From positions 930,001 through 994,000 of the forward strand of contig NZ_VHIB01000001.1 in NCBI RefSeq assembly GCF_008087345.1: a DNA stretch of 64,000 bases, given 5' to 3'. Source of the DNA: Nocardioides caldifontis (GTDB taxonomy: Bacteria; Actinomycetota; Actinomycetes; Propionibacteriales; Nocardioidaceae). The position numbers and the translations under genes are program-made. Under the pieces are notes generated by a model. That model was given only the letters and a program-made list of their open reading frames with translations, had not been told where the DNA came from and searched no databases. Positions 16,802-25,404 of this stretch are shown in pieces; positions within the stretch are counted from its first letter, which is position 1; every line of letters starts with the position of its first letter.

Positions 16802-16831
16802 TTGCGTGTGCCGCATTATTATGCGAATAAT
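16802..16831 (+). promoter_or_regulatory. Promoter and palindromic operator upstream of the acyl-CoA dehydrogenase operon
   Basis: TTGCGT (16802-16807) and AATAAT (16826-16831) form a -35/-10 pair with an 18-bp spacer. The -10 box is the right arm of the palindrome ATTATT-ATGCG-AATAAT (16815-16831). A repressor bound there would block this promoter and could also control the divergent phosphotransferase. Confidence 0.6.
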
Positions 16832-16866
16832 ACATAACATCAAGGCGAACGAAGGAGAGCGGCACC

Positions 16867-18174
16867 GTGTGGGACTTCGAGACCGACCCTGAGTACCAGG
16901 AGAAGCTGGACTGGGCCGACCAGTTCATGCGGAGCCGCGTGGAGCCCCTTCAGTACGTCATCAACCACCCCCTGGACCTGCAGGACCCGGTCCGCCAGGA
17001 GCTGATCCCCCCGCTGCAGGAGGAGGTCAAGCGCCAAGGGCTGTGGGCCACCCATCTCGGCCCCGAGCTCGGTGGCCCCGGCTACGGGCAGGTGAAGCTC
17101 GGGCTGCTCAACGAGATCCTCGGTCGCTCCGGCCCCGGCCCCACGGTCGGGCCGATCGTCTTCGGCACCGCCGCGCCCGACACGGGCAACGCCGAGATCA
17201 TCGCCCACTACGGCACCGGGGAGCAGAAGAAGCGCTACCTCCAGCCGCTGCTCGACGGCACGATGTTCAGCGCCTTCTCGATGACCGAGCCGCAGGGTGG
17301 CTCGGACCCCAAGACGTTCACAACCCAGGCCGTGCTCGACGGCGACGAGTGGGTCATCAACGGCGAGAAGTGGTTCTCCTCCAACGGCCGCTGGGCCGAG
17401 GTGCTCGTGCTGCTCGCGGTGACCGACCCCGACGCGCCCATCCTCGAGCGGATGTCGATGTTCCTCGTGCCCAAGGACACCCCTGGTGTCGAGATCGTCC
17501 GCCACGTCGGCGTCCAGGGCTGGGTCGAGGGCGAGGGCGGGGGAGACCATTCCTACATCCGCTACAAGGACGTGCGGATTCCCAAGGACCACCTGCTCGG
17601 GGAGGTCGGCGACGGGTTCAAGGTCGCGCAGACGCGGCTCTCCGGTGGCCGGGTGCACCACGCGATGCGGAGCATCGGCCACATGAAGGCCGCCTTCGAG
17701 ATGATGACCGAGCGTGCGCAGTCCCGGTTCACCCAGGGCGAGAAGCTCGGTGACAAGCAGCTGGTCCAGCAGATGATCGCCGACGCCTGGATGACCATCG
17801 AGCAGGCGCGGTTGCTGGTGCTGCAGACCGCCTGGAAGATCGACCGGCTGCAGAACTACCGCGCGGTGCGCAAGGACATCGCCGCCGCCAAGATCGTGAC
17901 CTCGCGGGCCCTGGTGGACGTCGCGACCAAGGCGCTGCAGATCCACGGGGCGCTCGGGATCACCCACGAGATGCCGTTCGTCTCGATGATCGTCAACGGC
18001 ATCCACGTCGGCCTCGCCGACGGCCCGAGCGAGATCCACCAGCTCACGATCGCCCGCGACATCCTGCGCGACGTCAAGCCCGCGGAGGGGATCTGGCCCT
18101 CCCAGCACATCCCCGCGCTGGTCGAGCAGGCGCGCGAGCTCTACGGCGACACGTTGGCCCGCCATGGGCGCTGA
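16867..18174 (+). CDS. Acyl-CoA dehydrogenase
   Basis: This 435-aa flavoenzyme has the ACAD N-domain motif FSMTEPQGGSDP, the FAD-stacking segment NGEKWFSSNGRW, and a C-domain with QIHGALGITHEMPF and ADGPSEIHQLTIAR. It introduces a 2,3-double bond in an acyl-CoA. It resembles the ACAD10/11-like group, which usually pairs with APH-type kinases such as the divergent neighbour. The GTG start lies 6 bp after AAGGAGAG. It heads a run of six overlapping genes ending with a thiolase/DUF35 pair. The partial gene at 63571 is a related paralogue. Confidence 0.93.
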   Translation: MWDFETDPEYQEKLDWADQFMRSRVEPLQYVINHPLDLQDPVRQELIPPLQEEVKRQGLWATHLGPELGGPGYGQVKLGLLNEILGRSGPGPTVGPIVFGTAAPDTGNAEIIAHYGTGEQKKRYLQPLLDGTMFSAFSMTEPQGGSDPKTFTTQAVLDGDEWVINGEKWFSSNGRWAEVLVLLAVTDPDAPILERMSMFLVPKDTPGVEIVRHVGVQGWVEGEGGGDHSYIRYKDVRIPKDHLLGEVGDGFKVAQTRLSGGRVHHAMRSIGHMKAAFEMMTERAQSRFTQGEKLGDKQLVQQMIADAWMTIEQARLLVLQTAWKIDRLQNYRAVRKDIAAAKIVTSRALVDVATKALQIHGALGITHEMPFVSMIVNGIHVGLADGPSEIHQLTIARDILRDVKPAEGIWPSQHIPALVEQARELYGDTLARHGR

Positions 18175-18538
18175 CGACCGCGGGCCCGAGCGCCGCGGCC
18201 GGGCACAGGGGCGCAAGGCCGACCGGCTCCAAGCGGCGCTCGGCGAGCTGGACCCGACGCTCGCGCGCTGGGCGGACGACCACATCTTCGGCGACGTCTG
18301 GGCCGAGGACGCGCTCGGCTTCGACGACCGGATGCTGGTCGCGATCACGGCGCTGGCGACCCTGGGGCGGCGCAACCAGCTGCGCAACTACCTGCACGGC
18401 GCGCTGCAGTCCGGGCGGACGCCCGAGGAGCTGCGCGAGGTGATGAAGATGCTCACCGTCTACGCCGGGTTCCCCGTCGCCATCGAGGCGATGCTCGAGC
18501 TCGACGCGGCGGTCAAGGCGTCGGGAGCCGGATCGTGA
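18164..18538 (+). CDS. Carboxymuconolactone decarboxylase (CMD) family protein
   Basis: This 124-aa helical protein has the CMD core (ALGFDDRMLVAITALATLG, then RNQLRNYLHGALQSG and EELREVMKMLTVYAGFP). It lacks the CxxC of AhpD, so it resembles gamma-carboxymuconolactone decarboxylase-like lyases or cofactor-free helpers rather than a peroxidase reductant. The ATG overlaps the end of the acyl-CoA dehydrogenase by 11 bp, and its stop overlaps the next GTG (GTGA). The basic N-terminus (~20 residues) could be an over-long start. Confidence 0.85.
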   Translation: MGADDRGPERRGRAQGRKADRLQAALGELDPTLARWADDHIFGDVWAEDALGFDDRMLVAITALATLGRRNQLRNYLHGALQSGRTPEELREVMKMLTVYAGFPVAIEAMLELDAAVKASGAGS

Positions 18539-19680
18539 CCGCCGACCTCGCAGGCCACGCCCGGGAGCTGGCGGGCTGGCTGCGCGACAACGCCGAGCGG
18601 CTGGCGCCCTGGCGCCGTCGCCCGCCGGGCTCGCTGGCGGCCGCGGTCGAGCACGACCGGGGACTGCTCGCCCTGCTGCACGAGGCGGGCTGGTCGCGGT
18701 ACGGCTGGCCCGAGCAGGCCGGCGGCCTCGGCGGCCCGGTCGCCCTCCGCGCCGTGCTGTACGACGAGCTCGCGGCCGCTGACGTCGAGGTGCCCGAGGC
18801 CTACGTGATCCTGGAGACCCTCGGCCCGCTGCTCACCGCCTTCGCGCCCGACCTGGCCGCCACCCACCTGCCGCGGTTCCTCCGGGGCGAAGAGCTGTGG
18901 GGCCAGGGGTTCTCCGAGCCCGAGGCCGGCAGCGACCTGGCCGGGCTCCGGACCCGCGCGGAGGCTGCCGGCAACGGCTTCGTGGTCAACGGGCAGAAGA
19001 TCTGGACGACGCTGGGGCAGTTCGCCTCACACGCAGCGGTCCTGGCCCGCACCGGTGCGCCCGACAGTGCGCACCGTGGGCTCACCATGCTGTGGGTCGA
19101 CCTGGGGCAGCCGGGCGCCTCCGTGCGGCCGATCCCGGCGTCCAGCGGACGCGACGAGTTCGCCGAGATGTTCTTCGAGGACGCCCGCGTGGACGGCTCC
19201 CGGGTCATCGGTGAGGTCGGCGGCGGCTGGGCCGCGGCGATGTACCTCCTCCAGTACGAACGCGGCATGTACGCCTGGCTGCGGCAGGCGATCCTGCACC
19301 GCCGGCTGCGGGAGGTCGCCGCCATGGCCCCGGCCGGGGCGTCGCCCTCGTCGCTCGCGGCACTGGGGCGGGCGCAGCGGGTCTGCGCCGGGCTGCGCGC
19401 ACGGTCCCGGACCACGGTGCTGCGGCTGTCCGCGGGCGAGAACCCGGGCCCCGAGATCTCGGTGGACAAGGTGCTCCTCGGCCAGGCGGAGCAAGCGGTC
19501 TTCGACGCCTGGCGCCAGCTCTGCTGGGAGGCCATGGCGGTCGACGACGGCGACCTGTCGTCCACGCTCCGCGAGGAGTGGTTCTACAGCCGCGCGTCGA
19601 CGATCTTCGGCGGTGCTGCCGACATCCAGCGCGACATCCTCTCCGACCGCGTCCTCCGACTGCCGCGAGGTGCACGATGA
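18535..19680 (+). CDS. Acyl-CoA dehydrogenase, likely alpha subunit of a heteromer
   Basis: This 381-aa ACAD has EPEAGSDLAGLRTRA in the FAD pocket, NGQKIWTT, and the C-terminal IFGGAADIQRDILSDRVL-type helix. Its gene is joined by an ATGA overlap to a shorter ACAD-like gene that lacks the FAD-contact motifs. Steroid side-chain ACADs of actinobacteria (FadE26-27, FadE28-29 types) are alpha2beta2 heteromers encoded in exactly this arrangement. It should therefore be the FAD-binding alpha chain of such a complex. The GTG start overlaps the preceding CMD-type stop. Confidence 0.9.
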   Translation: MTADLAGHARELAGWLRDNAERLAPWRRRPPGSLAAAVEHDRGLLALLHEAGWSRYGWPEQAGGLGGPVALRAVLYDELAAADVEVPEAYVILETLGPLLTAFAPDLAATHLPRFLRGEELWGQGFSEPEAGSDLAGLRTRAEAAGNGFVVNGQKIWTTLGQFASHAAVLARTGAPDSAHRGLTMLWVDLGQPGASVRPIPASSGRDEFAEMFFEDARVDGSRVIGEVGGGWAAAMYLLQYERGMYAWLRQAILHRRLREVAAMAPAGASPSSLAALGRAQRVCAGLRARSRTTVLRLSAGENPGPEISVDKVLLGQAEQAVFDAWRQLCWEAMAVDDGDLSSTLREEWFYSRASTIFGGAADIQRDILSDRVLRLPRGAR

Positions 19681-20597
19681 ACGACCAGGTCGCCGCGTTC
19701 GCCGAGCTGACCACCGAGCTGCTGGTGGCGGGGCAGGTCGACGACCTCGTCGCCCAGCTCGCCGACCCCGACCTCGCCGAGGAGTGGGACGACCCCGCGG
19801 TGGTCGCCGCCGTCGCCGAGCCCTACGGGCGGGCGGCCGCCGGCGGGCGGCTGCTCGACGTGGCCGTGCTCCGCCGGCCCGACGTCTCGCTGCTCGTGCC
19901 GGTGACCGGGCACGACCCCGCCACCGCGGCGCGCCGCTCCACCGGCGGTCTCGAGCTCGACGGCCTCGTCCGGGGGACCGTCGCAGGCACGCTCGCCGTC
20001 CTGCTCGACGGGAAGGTCGGGCTCGTCGCCACCGGCACGTTGGACGTCGTCCCGGTGACCGGGCTCGACCCGGCGGCGGAGCTCCGCCGGGTGCGCGGGC
20101 GGGTCGCCGAGCCCGACGAGCAGCTCGACGTCGACGCCGCGACGGTGCTGTCCCGTGCGGCACGGTTCCTCGCGCACGAGCTCCTCGGAGCCGGCGGTGC
20201 CGCGCTGGACCTCGCGGTCGAGCACGTCCGCTCGCGGCACCAGTTCGGCGTACCTCTCGGCTCCTTCCAGGCGGTCCGTCACCGGCTCGCCGAGGCGCAT
20301 GTCCAGCTGACCGCGGCCCGCGAACTGCTGGCCGCCATCGGAGCCGACGCCGACCCCGACGTGCACCTGCTGGTGCTCAAGTCGTGGGCGGGAGCCGCGG
20401 CCCAGACGGCCGTCGCAGCCGCCCAGCAGGTCTGCGGTGGGATGGGGTTCACCGAGGAGTTCGGGCTCCACCGATCCGTGCGCCGGGCCCACCTCCTCGA
20501 CGGGCTGCTCGGCGGCTGGGAGGAAGCCGACGTGCTGCTCGGCCGTCTCGCGACAGAAGGCCGTGTCATCCCCGACCGTCAGGTGGTGCTCTCATGA
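19677..20597 (+). CDS. Shortened acyl-CoA dehydrogenase homologue, likely beta subunit
   Basis: This 306-aa protein matches only the C-terminal half of ACADs (residues ~150-300), with SRHQFGVPLGSFQAVRHRL and QQVCGGMGFTEEFGLHR. The N-terminal half is short and lacks the EPxAGSD FAD motif. That is the expected form of the structural beta chain in heteromeric alpha2beta2 ACADs acting on bulky CoA esters. ATG 19677 overlaps the stop of the alpha gene by 4 bp, and its own stop overlaps the thiolase ATG. Confidence 0.87.
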   Translation: MNDQVAAFAELTTELLVAGQVDDLVAQLADPDLAEEWDDPAVVAAVAEPYGRAAAGGRLLDVAVLRRPDVSLLVPVTGHDPATAARRSTGGLELDGLVRGTVAGTLAVLLDGKVGLVATGTLDVVPVTGLDPAAELRRVRGRVAEPDEQLDVDAATVLSRAARFLAHELLGAGGAALDLAVEHVRSRHQFGVPLGSFQAVRHRLAEAHVQLTAARELLAAIGADADPDVHLLVLKSWAGAAAQTAVAAAQQVCGGMGFTEEFGLHRSVRRAHLLDGLLGGWEEADVLLGRLATEGRVIPDRQVVLS

Positions 20598-21727
20598 AGG
20601 ACGTGGTGATCGCTGGAGTGGGGATCCACCCCTTCGGCCGGTTCGAGCACGGCTATCGGGAGATGGGCGAGCTCGCAGCTCGTGGTGCCCTGGCGGACGC
20701 CTCCGTCGGCATCCAGGACGTCGACATGGTCTTCGTCGCCAACGTCGGGGCGGAGATGGCCAAGGGCCACAACGTGGTCGACCGGATCGGCCGCACCGGC
20801 GTGCCCGTCATCAACGTCGAGGCCGCCTGCGCCTCGAGCGGCTCGGGGCTCTTCATGGCCGCGAAGATGGTCGAGTCCGGCGCCGCCGACGTCGTCCTCT
20901 GCCTCGGCGTGGAGAAGGCCCCGAGGGGGTTCATCGCCTCCAGCGGCTTCGACCAGTGGCAGATCGAGAACGGGCTCGGCGTCAACCCGATGTACTTCGC
21001 GATCCAAGCCCAGGAGCTGGTCGCCGCCACCGACGCGACCGTCGAGGACCTCGCCGACGTCTCGGTGAAGAACCACCGGCACGCGGTCGACAACCCCCAC
21101 GCGATGTACCGCCGCGAGGTCACCCGGGAGGAGGTCCTCGCGAGCAAGCCGATCTGCCCCCCGCTCACCCTGCTGATGCTCTGCGCCCCCAACGAGGGCG
21201 CCGCGGCCGTCGTGCTGATGAGCCGCAAGGAGGCGGAGCGACGTGGCGTCGCGGCCCCGGTCACCCTCGCCGGCCTCGGCCTGGTCTCGCGTGGCCCCGA
21301 CGACTGGTTCGTGCCGGCGCCGGCCTACCAGGCGGAACGGACGAGCCTGAGCGCACGCGCCGCGACGGCGGCGCTCGAGGACGCGGGGGTCACCGTCGAG
21401 GATGTCGACGTGGTCGAGTGCCAGGACACCGACGCGGCCTCGGAGCTGATCGCCTACTCCGACCTCGGGCTCTGCAAGCCAGGTGACGAAGCGGCGCTGC
21501 TCCGCAGCGGGGCCACCGCGCTCGGCGGCCGTATCCCGGTCAACCCCTCGGGTGGGCTGCTCTCCAAGGGCGAGCCGCTCGGGGCCTCCGGGCTCGGCCA
21601 GGTGCACGAGCTCGTCCAGCAGGTCCGCGGCCGGTGCGGGAGCCGACAGGTCACGGACGCCCGCGTCGGGCTCGGCCACGTCATGGGCGCGGGCCACAAC
21701 TCCTGCGTGGTGGTGGTGCACCGATGA
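20594..21727 (+). CDS. Ltp-type thiolase-like lipid-transfer protein
   Basis: This 377-aa thiolase-superfamily protein has EAACASSGSGLFMA (Cys79), NPSGGLLSKGEPLGASG and the terminal GLGHVMGAGHNSCVVVVHR, the fingerprint of Ltp proteins. In steroid degradation Ltp2 with a DUF35 partner cleaves the side chain by retro-aldol reaction, and other members thiolyse ketoacyl-CoA. The retained Cys79 leaves thiolysis possible here. It is coupled by ATGA overlaps to the ACAD beta gene upstream and a DUF35 gene downstream, so ACAD, hydratase-type and cleavage steps are made together. Confidence 0.9.
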   Translation: MKDVVIAGVGIHPFGRFEHGYREMGELAARGALADASVGIQDVDMVFVANVGAEMAKGHNVVDRIGRTGVPVINVEAACASSGSGLFMAAKMVESGAADVVLCLGVEKAPRGFIASSGFDQWQIENGLGVNPMYFAIQAQELVAATDATVEDLADVSVKNHRHAVDNPHAMYRREVTREEVLASKPICPPLTLLMLCAPNEGAAAVVLMSRKEAERRGVAAPVTLAGLGLVSRGPDDWFVPAPAYQAERTSLSARAATAALEDAGVTVEDVDVVECQDTDAASELIAYSDLGLCKPGDEAALLRSGATALGGRIPVNPSGGLLSKGEPLGASGLGQVHELVQQVRGRCGSRQVTDARVGLGHVMGAGHNSCVVVVHR

Positions 21728-22107
21728 GCGACGAGCTGTTCGGACCCGGCGAGCCGGGCGATCCGACGTACCTGAAGGGGTCGGTCTGCCGGGCGTGCGG
21801 GCGGGCCGAGTTCCCGCGGCGGGCGGAGTGCCCGGCCTGCGGCGCGGAGTCGGAGCCGGTCGACCTCGAGGGTCCGGCGCGGCTCCGCGTCAGCAGCGCG
21901 GTCCTCGCCCAGCCGCCGGGGAGCAAGGTCCAGGCGCCGTACGGCGTGGGGGTCGCCGAGTTCCCGCAGGGGCTCTGCGTCATCGGGCTGCTGGTGGGGG
22001 AGCCGGCCGCGGGTGCCACCGTCGAGGTGGTGGTGCACGAGCCTTACCCGGGGGGTCGGATCTTCGCGTTCCGCGAGCCCGGCTTCCTTCCTGCTGTCGC
22101 TATTTAG
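21724..22107 (+). CDS. Zn-ribbon/OB-fold (DUF35) partner of the Ltp-type thiolase
   Basis: This 127-aa protein has a zinc ribbon with Cys22/25 and Cys36/39 and an OB-fold from about residue 50. It is the second such protein in the window, again directly behind a thiolase-type gene with an ATGA overlap, so it is probably a dedicated subunit of that enzyme. It is the last gene of the operon that begins at 16867. An AT-rich promoter begins immediately at its 3' end. Confidence 0.88.
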   Translation: MSDELFGPGEPGDPTYLKGSVCRACGRAEFPRRAECPACGAESEPVDLEGPARLRVSSAVLAQPPGSKVQAPYGVGVAEFPQGLCVIGLLVGEPAAGATVEVVVHEPYPGGRIFAFREPGFLPAVAI

Positions 22108-22126
22108 GCTTATAGTATCTATAGAT
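22101..22126 (+). promoter_or_regulatory. Promoter/operator of the second acyl-CoA dehydrogenase operon
   Basis: TATAGT (22111-22116) is a good -10, with TTCCTG 17 bp upstream. It overlaps the perfect palindrome ATCTATAGAT (22117-22126). GCTTATAGTA (22108-22117) is identical to half of the palindrome at 44202-44217. Confidence 0.5.
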
Positions 22127-22204
22127 CCGGCGTCGGCCGTCTTCCGGCCGCAGTGCCGACCAGGCATCCGTCGCTCGCCGCCGCGGGCCACCAGAGAGGG
22201 CATC

Positions 22205-23368
22205 ATGGGGTTCTTCAACTTCCTCACCGAAGACCAGCAGGCATGGCGGGACAACTGCTTCCGCTTCATGGAGCGCGAGATCACGCGGGAGTACATCCGC
22301 GAGCACGACATGGAGCGCGAGTACTACTTCGAGGGGTACGACAAGATCGTCAAGGAGGGCTGGCACTCGCTGCTCATGCCCGAGGAGCTCGGTGGCTCGG
22401 CCGCCGGCCCGATGGAGTACGCCGCCATGTGCGAGGCGGGTGGCCGGTACGGCTACGACTTCGTCGCCGCGGTCGTCGGGACGCCGTCGTTCACCGCGCA
22501 GAACCTGATCAAGTACGGCAACCAGTACCACCTCGACACGTTCATCAAGCCGTTCGTCGCCGGCGAGCTGCGGTTCTCGATCGGCATCTCCGAGCCCGAG
22601 GCCGGCTCCGACGCCGCGTCGACCAAGACCCGCGCCGTCCGCGACGGCGACGAGTACGTCATCTCCGGCGCCAAGCAGTGGATCTCCGGCTCCGGCCTGC
22701 CGAACGCCCACATCCTGATGCTGGTGCGCACCGACCCCGACGCCCCGAAGCACAAGGGGCTGTCGACGATCATCGTCCCGGCCGAGGCCGAGGGCGTGAC
22801 CCTGCGCAAGCTCAAGACCCTCGCGCGCCGCGGCATGGGCACCTACCAGGTGTTCCTCGACCAGGTCCGCGTCCCGGCGGTGAACCTCCTCGGCGAGGAG
22901 GGCCAGGGATGGGAGGTCATCGGCGGCAACCTCGAGCTCGAGCGCATCGCCTGCGCCGCGGGCTACACCGGCAACGCCCAGCAGGCCGTGGACGACGCGC
23001 TGCTCTACTCGACCCAGCGCGAGCAGTTCGGCCAGCCGATCTACGAGTTCCAGGTGCTCAAGCACATGCTCGCCGACATGCAGACCGAGGTCGACGCGGC
23101 GCGGCTACTGACGTACCGGGCCGCGGCGAAGGTGGCCGCCGGCGAGCCGGCGCTGCGCGAGGTCTCGATGGCCAAGCTGTTCGCCTCCGAGACGCTCGCC
23201 AGCGTCGCCAAGCGCGGAGTCCAGATCATGGGCGGCCACGGCATGCTCCCCGAGGCGGACATGGAGCGCTACTTCCGTGAGGGCATGCAGTCGCTGGTCG
23301 GTGGCGGCACCTCGCAGATCCAGCGATCGATCATCGCCAAGACCATGCGCCAAGAGCTCAAGGGCTGA
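22205..23368 (+). CDS. Acyl-CoA dehydrogenase
   Basis: This 387-aa enzyme has all ACAD blocks: ISEPEAGSDAASTKTRA, SGAKQWISGSG, LERIACAAGYTGNAQQAVD, REQFGQPIYEFQ, and GGGTSQIQRSIIAKTMRQ at the end. It is a short/branched-chain-type dehydrogenase that starts a beta-oxidation cycle. ATG 22205 is preceded by AGAGAGGGCATC. It is the first of four genes (CaiB transferase, enoyl-CoA hydratase, MaoC) that together cover activation, dehydrogenation and hydration. The palindromic promoter about 90 bp upstream suggests substrate-controlled expression. Confidence 0.93.
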   Translation: MGFFNFLTEDQQAWRDNCFRFMEREITREYIREHDMEREYYFEGYDKIVKEGWHSLLMPEELGGSAAGPMEYAAMCEAGGRYGYDFVAAVVGTPSFTAQNLIKYGNQYHLDTFIKPFVAGELRFSIGISEPEAGSDAASTKTRAVRDGDEYVISGAKQWISGSGLPNAHILMLVRTDPDAPKHKGLSTIIVPAEAEGVTLRKLKTLARRGMGTYQVFLDQVRVPAVNLLGEEGQGWEVIGGNLELERIACAAGYTGNAQQAVDDALLYSTQREQFGQPIYEFQVLKHMLADMQTEVDAARLLTYRAAAKVAAGEPALREVSMAKLFASETLASVAKRGVQIMGGHGMLPEADMERYFREGMQSLVGGGTSQIQRSIIAKTMRQELKG

Positions 23369-23375
23369 GGTCGAC

Positions 23376-24644
23376 GTGACCGACACCCGACCTCCAGCGG
23401 CGGGCGGCCCGCCCGGGCCCCTCGGCGGGATCCGGGTGCTGGACTTCACCCGACACCTCGCTGGTCCGTACGCCACCACGATCATGGGCGACTTCGGTGC
23501 CGACGTGATCAAGATCGAGTCGGTGCCGACGGGCGACCCGGCACGGACGATCCGGATGGCCGACGAGCCGAAGGACCGTGACGGGCAGGCGTTCATCGCC
23601 TACAACCACGGCAAGCGCTCGATCGCGGTGGACATGCGCACCGAGGAGGGGCTCGCGCTGGTGCACCGGATGGTCGCCGACGCGGACGTCGTCGTGGAGA
23701 ACTACCGTCCAGGCGTCGCGCACCAGATCGGCATCGGCTACGAGGAGCTCCGCGCGATCAATCCGCGGATCGTCTACTGCTCGATCTCCGCCTTCGGCCA
23801 GGAAGGCCCGTGGGCCGAGCGCCCCGCCACCGACCCGGTCGTGCAGGCGATGAGCGGGCTGATCTCGGTGACCGGTCACCCGGGCGACCCCGTCCGGGTG
23901 GGGGTGCCGATGGGCGACATCATGGGCGCGATGACCGGCCTCCAGGGCATCCTCATGGCGCTGCTGGAGCGGGAACGGTCCGGCGAGGGACAGTGGATCG
24001 ACGTCTCGTTGATGCACGCCCTCGCGTTCACCCACACCACCCGGCTGGCGGAGTACTTCGCCACCGGCAAGGCGCCGGAGGGCCAGGGCACCGCGCACAG
24101 CACCGTCGCGCCGTACGAGGTCTTCCCGACCAAGGACCGGCCGGTGATCGCCGGCTCCTGGACCGAGGACACCTGGCCGCGGTTCTGCAAGGCGCTGGGC
24201 GTCCCCGCGATGGCGACCGACCCGCGGTTCGCCACCAACCCCGACCGGCTGGCCAACCGGCCGGAGCTGCGGCGGGTGGTCACCGAGATCATGGAGCAGC
24301 GCACCGCCGAGGAGTGGGAGCAGGAGTTCGCCCGCGCCGGTGCGCTGTTCGGGCCGGTGCTGACCGTGCCGCAGATGCTGGAGCACCCGCAGATGGAGAA
24401 GCGGCCGGCGGTCACCGAGGTGACCTGTTCGGACGATCGGGTGGTCAAGGTCCCCGACTCCAGCTCCGCGATCCGCATGGTGCGGACCTCGGGCGGGGTC
24501 GCGCTGCCGCCGCCGCTGCTCAGCGAGCACGCCGTCGAGATCCTCGACGAGCTCGGGCTCGAGGCGGACGAGGTGAAGCGGCTGATCGAGTCGGGCGCGG
24601 TCCGGGCGCCGAGACGAGTGGGAGGGGAGCACGTTGGCGTCTGA
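23376..24644 (+). CDS. CaiB/BaiF-type CoA-transferase (copy 2 of 4)
   Basis: This 422-aa family III CoA-transferase begins after a Pro/Gly-rich leader with GIRVLDFTRHLAGPYATTI and DFGADVIKIESVPTGDP. It continues with NHGKRSIAVDMRTEEG, YCSISAFGQEGPWAERP and GEGQWIDVSLMHALAF. It would transfer CoA to the pathway acid before dehydrogenation by the adjacent ACAD. The GTG is 7 bp after the ACAD stop. Its 3' end overlaps the enoyl-CoA hydratase start by 11 bp. The overall length is slightly above average for the family. Confidence 0.92.
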   Translation: MTDTRPPAAGGPPGPLGGIRVLDFTRHLAGPYATTIMGDFGADVIKIESVPTGDPARTIRMADEPKDRDGQAFIAYNHGKRSIAVDMRTEEGLALVHRMVADADVVVENYRPGVAHQIGIGYEELRAINPRIVYCSISAFGQEGPWAERPATDPVVQAMSGLISVTGHPGDPVRVGVPMGDIMGAMTGLQGILMALLERERSGEGQWIDVSLMHALAFTHTTRLAEYFATGKAPEGQGTAHSTVAPYEVFPTKDRPVIAGSWTEDTWPRFCKALGVPAMATDPRFATNPDRLANRPELRRVVTEIMEQRTAEEWEQEFARAGALFGPVLTVPQMLEHPQMEKRPAVTEVTCSDDRVVKVPDSSSAIRMVRTSGGVALPPPLLSEHAVEILDELGLEADEVKRLIESGAVRAPRRVGGEHVGV

Positions 24645-25401
24645 CGCCGTCCTCTACGAGGCGAAGGACCAGGTCGCCACGATCACGATCAACCGCCCGG
24701 AGAGCCACAACGCACTGTCGGCCGAGGTGCGCGACGGGCTGCGCTCCTCGTTCCAGCGGTTCGAGGCCGACGACGAGGTGCGGGTGGCCGTGCTCACCGG
24801 TGCCGGTGGCAAGGCGTTCTGCGCCGGCGGCGACCTCAAGGAGATGATGGCCAACCGGTCGCAGAACCTGGGGCGCGACTTCGTCGTGATGCCGGGGCGC
24901 AACGAGGTCGTGGAGAAGCCCTGGATCGCGGCGGTCAGCGGCCACGCGGTCGGCGGCGGTGTCCTCTACACGATGCTCGCCGACATGGCGATCGCCTCCA
25001 CCACGGCGAAGTTCAAGATGCCGGAGGCGATGATCAGCCGCGGCGCTCCGTGGTCGGTCGCGCTGGCGCAGCAGCTGCCGAGCAAGGTGTGGTTCGAGAT
25101 GGCGGTGACCGGCAGGACGGTCGACGCCGAGCGAGCCCTCCAGGTGGGGCTGGTCAACCAGGTCGTCGAGCCCGAGGAGCTGCTCGACACGGCCCTCGAG
25201 GTGGCCGGCCGGATCGCCCGGTCGGCGCCGCTGACGGTGCACGCCACCAAGAAGTCCATCCGGGCCGCGGCCGAGATGGGGATGAGCGCGGCCTGGGACG
25301 TGGCCGACGAGTACTTCGATCGGGTCTATTCCAGCGAGGACGCGGTCGAGGGGCCGCGCGCCTGGGTGGAGAAGCGCGATCCCGTCTGGAAGGGACGCTG
25401 A
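24634..25401 (+). CDS. Enoyl-CoA hydratase/isomerase
   Basis: This 255-aa crotonase-fold protein has the first oxyanion block GAGGKAFCAGGDLKEM and the second GHAVGGGVLYTMLADMAIAS. It hydrates 2-enoyl-CoA or isomerises the double bond. The start is a TTG within the end of the CaiB gene, chosen because GGAGGGGAGC lies 3-12 bp upstream and the protein then aligns at full crotonase length. The typical catalytic Glu pair is not obvious in the usual positions (SRGAPWSVALAQ), so an isomerase or atypical hydratase is possible. Confidence 0.9.
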   Translation: MASDAVLYEAKDQVATITINRPESHNALSAEVRDGLRSSFQRFEADDEVRVAVLTGAGGKAFCAGGDLKEMMANRSQNLGRDFVVMPGRNEVVEKPWIAAVSGHAVGGGVLYTMLADMAIASTTAKFKMPEAMISRGAPWSVALAQQLPSKVWFEMAVTGRTVDAERALQVGLVNQVVEPEELLDTALEVAGRIARSAPLTVHATKKSIRAAAEMGMSAAWDVADEYFDRVYSSEDAVEGPRAWVEKRDPVWKGR

Positions 25402-25404
25402 ACG

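Noticed and set aside
16773-16928. N-terminal extension of the phosphotransferase to 16928
   Set aside because: It would cross the palindromic promoter and the start of the divergent acyl-CoA dehydrogenase, and the added residues are not kinase-like.
24634-24644. Possible frameshift between CaiB and enoyl-CoA hydratase genes
   Set aside because: The 11-bp overlap has a good ribosome site and both proteins have complete family length.
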